From Georgenia sp. (GTDB lineage: Bacteria; Actinomycetota; Actinomycetes; Actinomycetales; Actinomycetaceae): a DNA stretch of 5,568 nt. A program made the position numbers and the translations under genes. Positions within the stretch are counted from its first letter, which is position 1. Each line of letters opens with the position of its first letter. Below the pieces are notes generated by a model. That model saw nothing but the letters and a program-made list of their open reading frames with translations. It did not search any database and had not been told where the DNA came from. Location: the NCBI GenBank assembly GCA_027322565.1, contig DAHVRG010000140.1, positions 1-5,568 on the forward strand. Reading direction: 5' to 3'. This document shows, one piece after another, positions 5,530 to 5,568 of this stretch.

Positions 5530-5548
5530 CGCTTTCGGAAGCGTTTCG
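5530..5548. promoter_or_regulatory. LacI-type operator-like palindrome near the window end
   Basis: GAAGCGTTTC (5538-5547) is a palindrome with 4 of 5 symmetric pairs and a central CG. It overlaps CGCTTTCGGAAGCG (5530-5543), symmetric apart from one T/G pair. TTTCG occurs twice, 11 bases apart (5533-5537 and 5544-5548), about one helical turn. The motif differs from the operator at 1669-1682, so a different LacI-family protein is implied. It probably controls a gene beyond the window. Confidence 0.4.
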
Positions 5549-5568
5549 AGCGGTGCGGTGAGAACGGG

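Overview
The window is very GC-rich, with G/C-dominated third codon positions, GTG as well as ATG starts, and TAnnnT-like -10 elements. Together with actinobacterial-style protein families this points to a high-GC Gram-positive actinobacterium, probably a saprophytic Micrococcales-like organism; the genus is a guess. All five genes I support lie on the + strand.

Left part (1-3362): a pentose, most likely L-arabinose, utilisation module. It starts with the 3' end of a GH127-family (DUF1680) beta-L-arabinofuranosidase-like glycosidase. A complete LacI-family repressor follows, then a complete FGGY-family sugar kinase of the actinobacterial AraB (ribulokinase) type. The inferred logic is that the glycosidase frees L-arabinose, the kinase phosphorylates the derived pentulose, and the LacI protein represses the kinase through an operator (1669-1682) that overlaps a TAACAT -10 element. 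The usual partner genes araD and araA do not follow the kinase here.

Middle part (3363-3752): 390 bases with no convincing gene but much structure. It holds two further degenerate copies of the operator motif, 18 bp apart centre to centre, then several inverted repeats. Two pairings are mutually exclusive, and two hairpins are perfect 8- and 10-bp stems. This is either a long regulated leader for the next gene, a set of terminators, or a rearrangement junction.

Right part (3753-5512): a cell-surface gene pair. The first gene encodes a small, strongly acidic secreted protein with a C-terminal strand pattern like WxL-type surface proteins. The second encodes a DUF916 (WxL-interacting protein, peptidoglycan-binding) protein with a signal peptide, one C-terminal membrane helix and a basic cytoplasmic tail. 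A perfect 14-bp-stem hairpin lies between them, with an upstream segment that could form a competing antiterminator stem, so expression of the second gene may be attenuated. This pair looks like a stripped-down actinobacterial version of the Firmicutes WxL/DUF916 surface complex and is the most interesting element here.

The last 56 bases hold another LacI-type operator-like palindrome (5538-5547), suggesting that a second regulated sugar locus begins just beyond the window.
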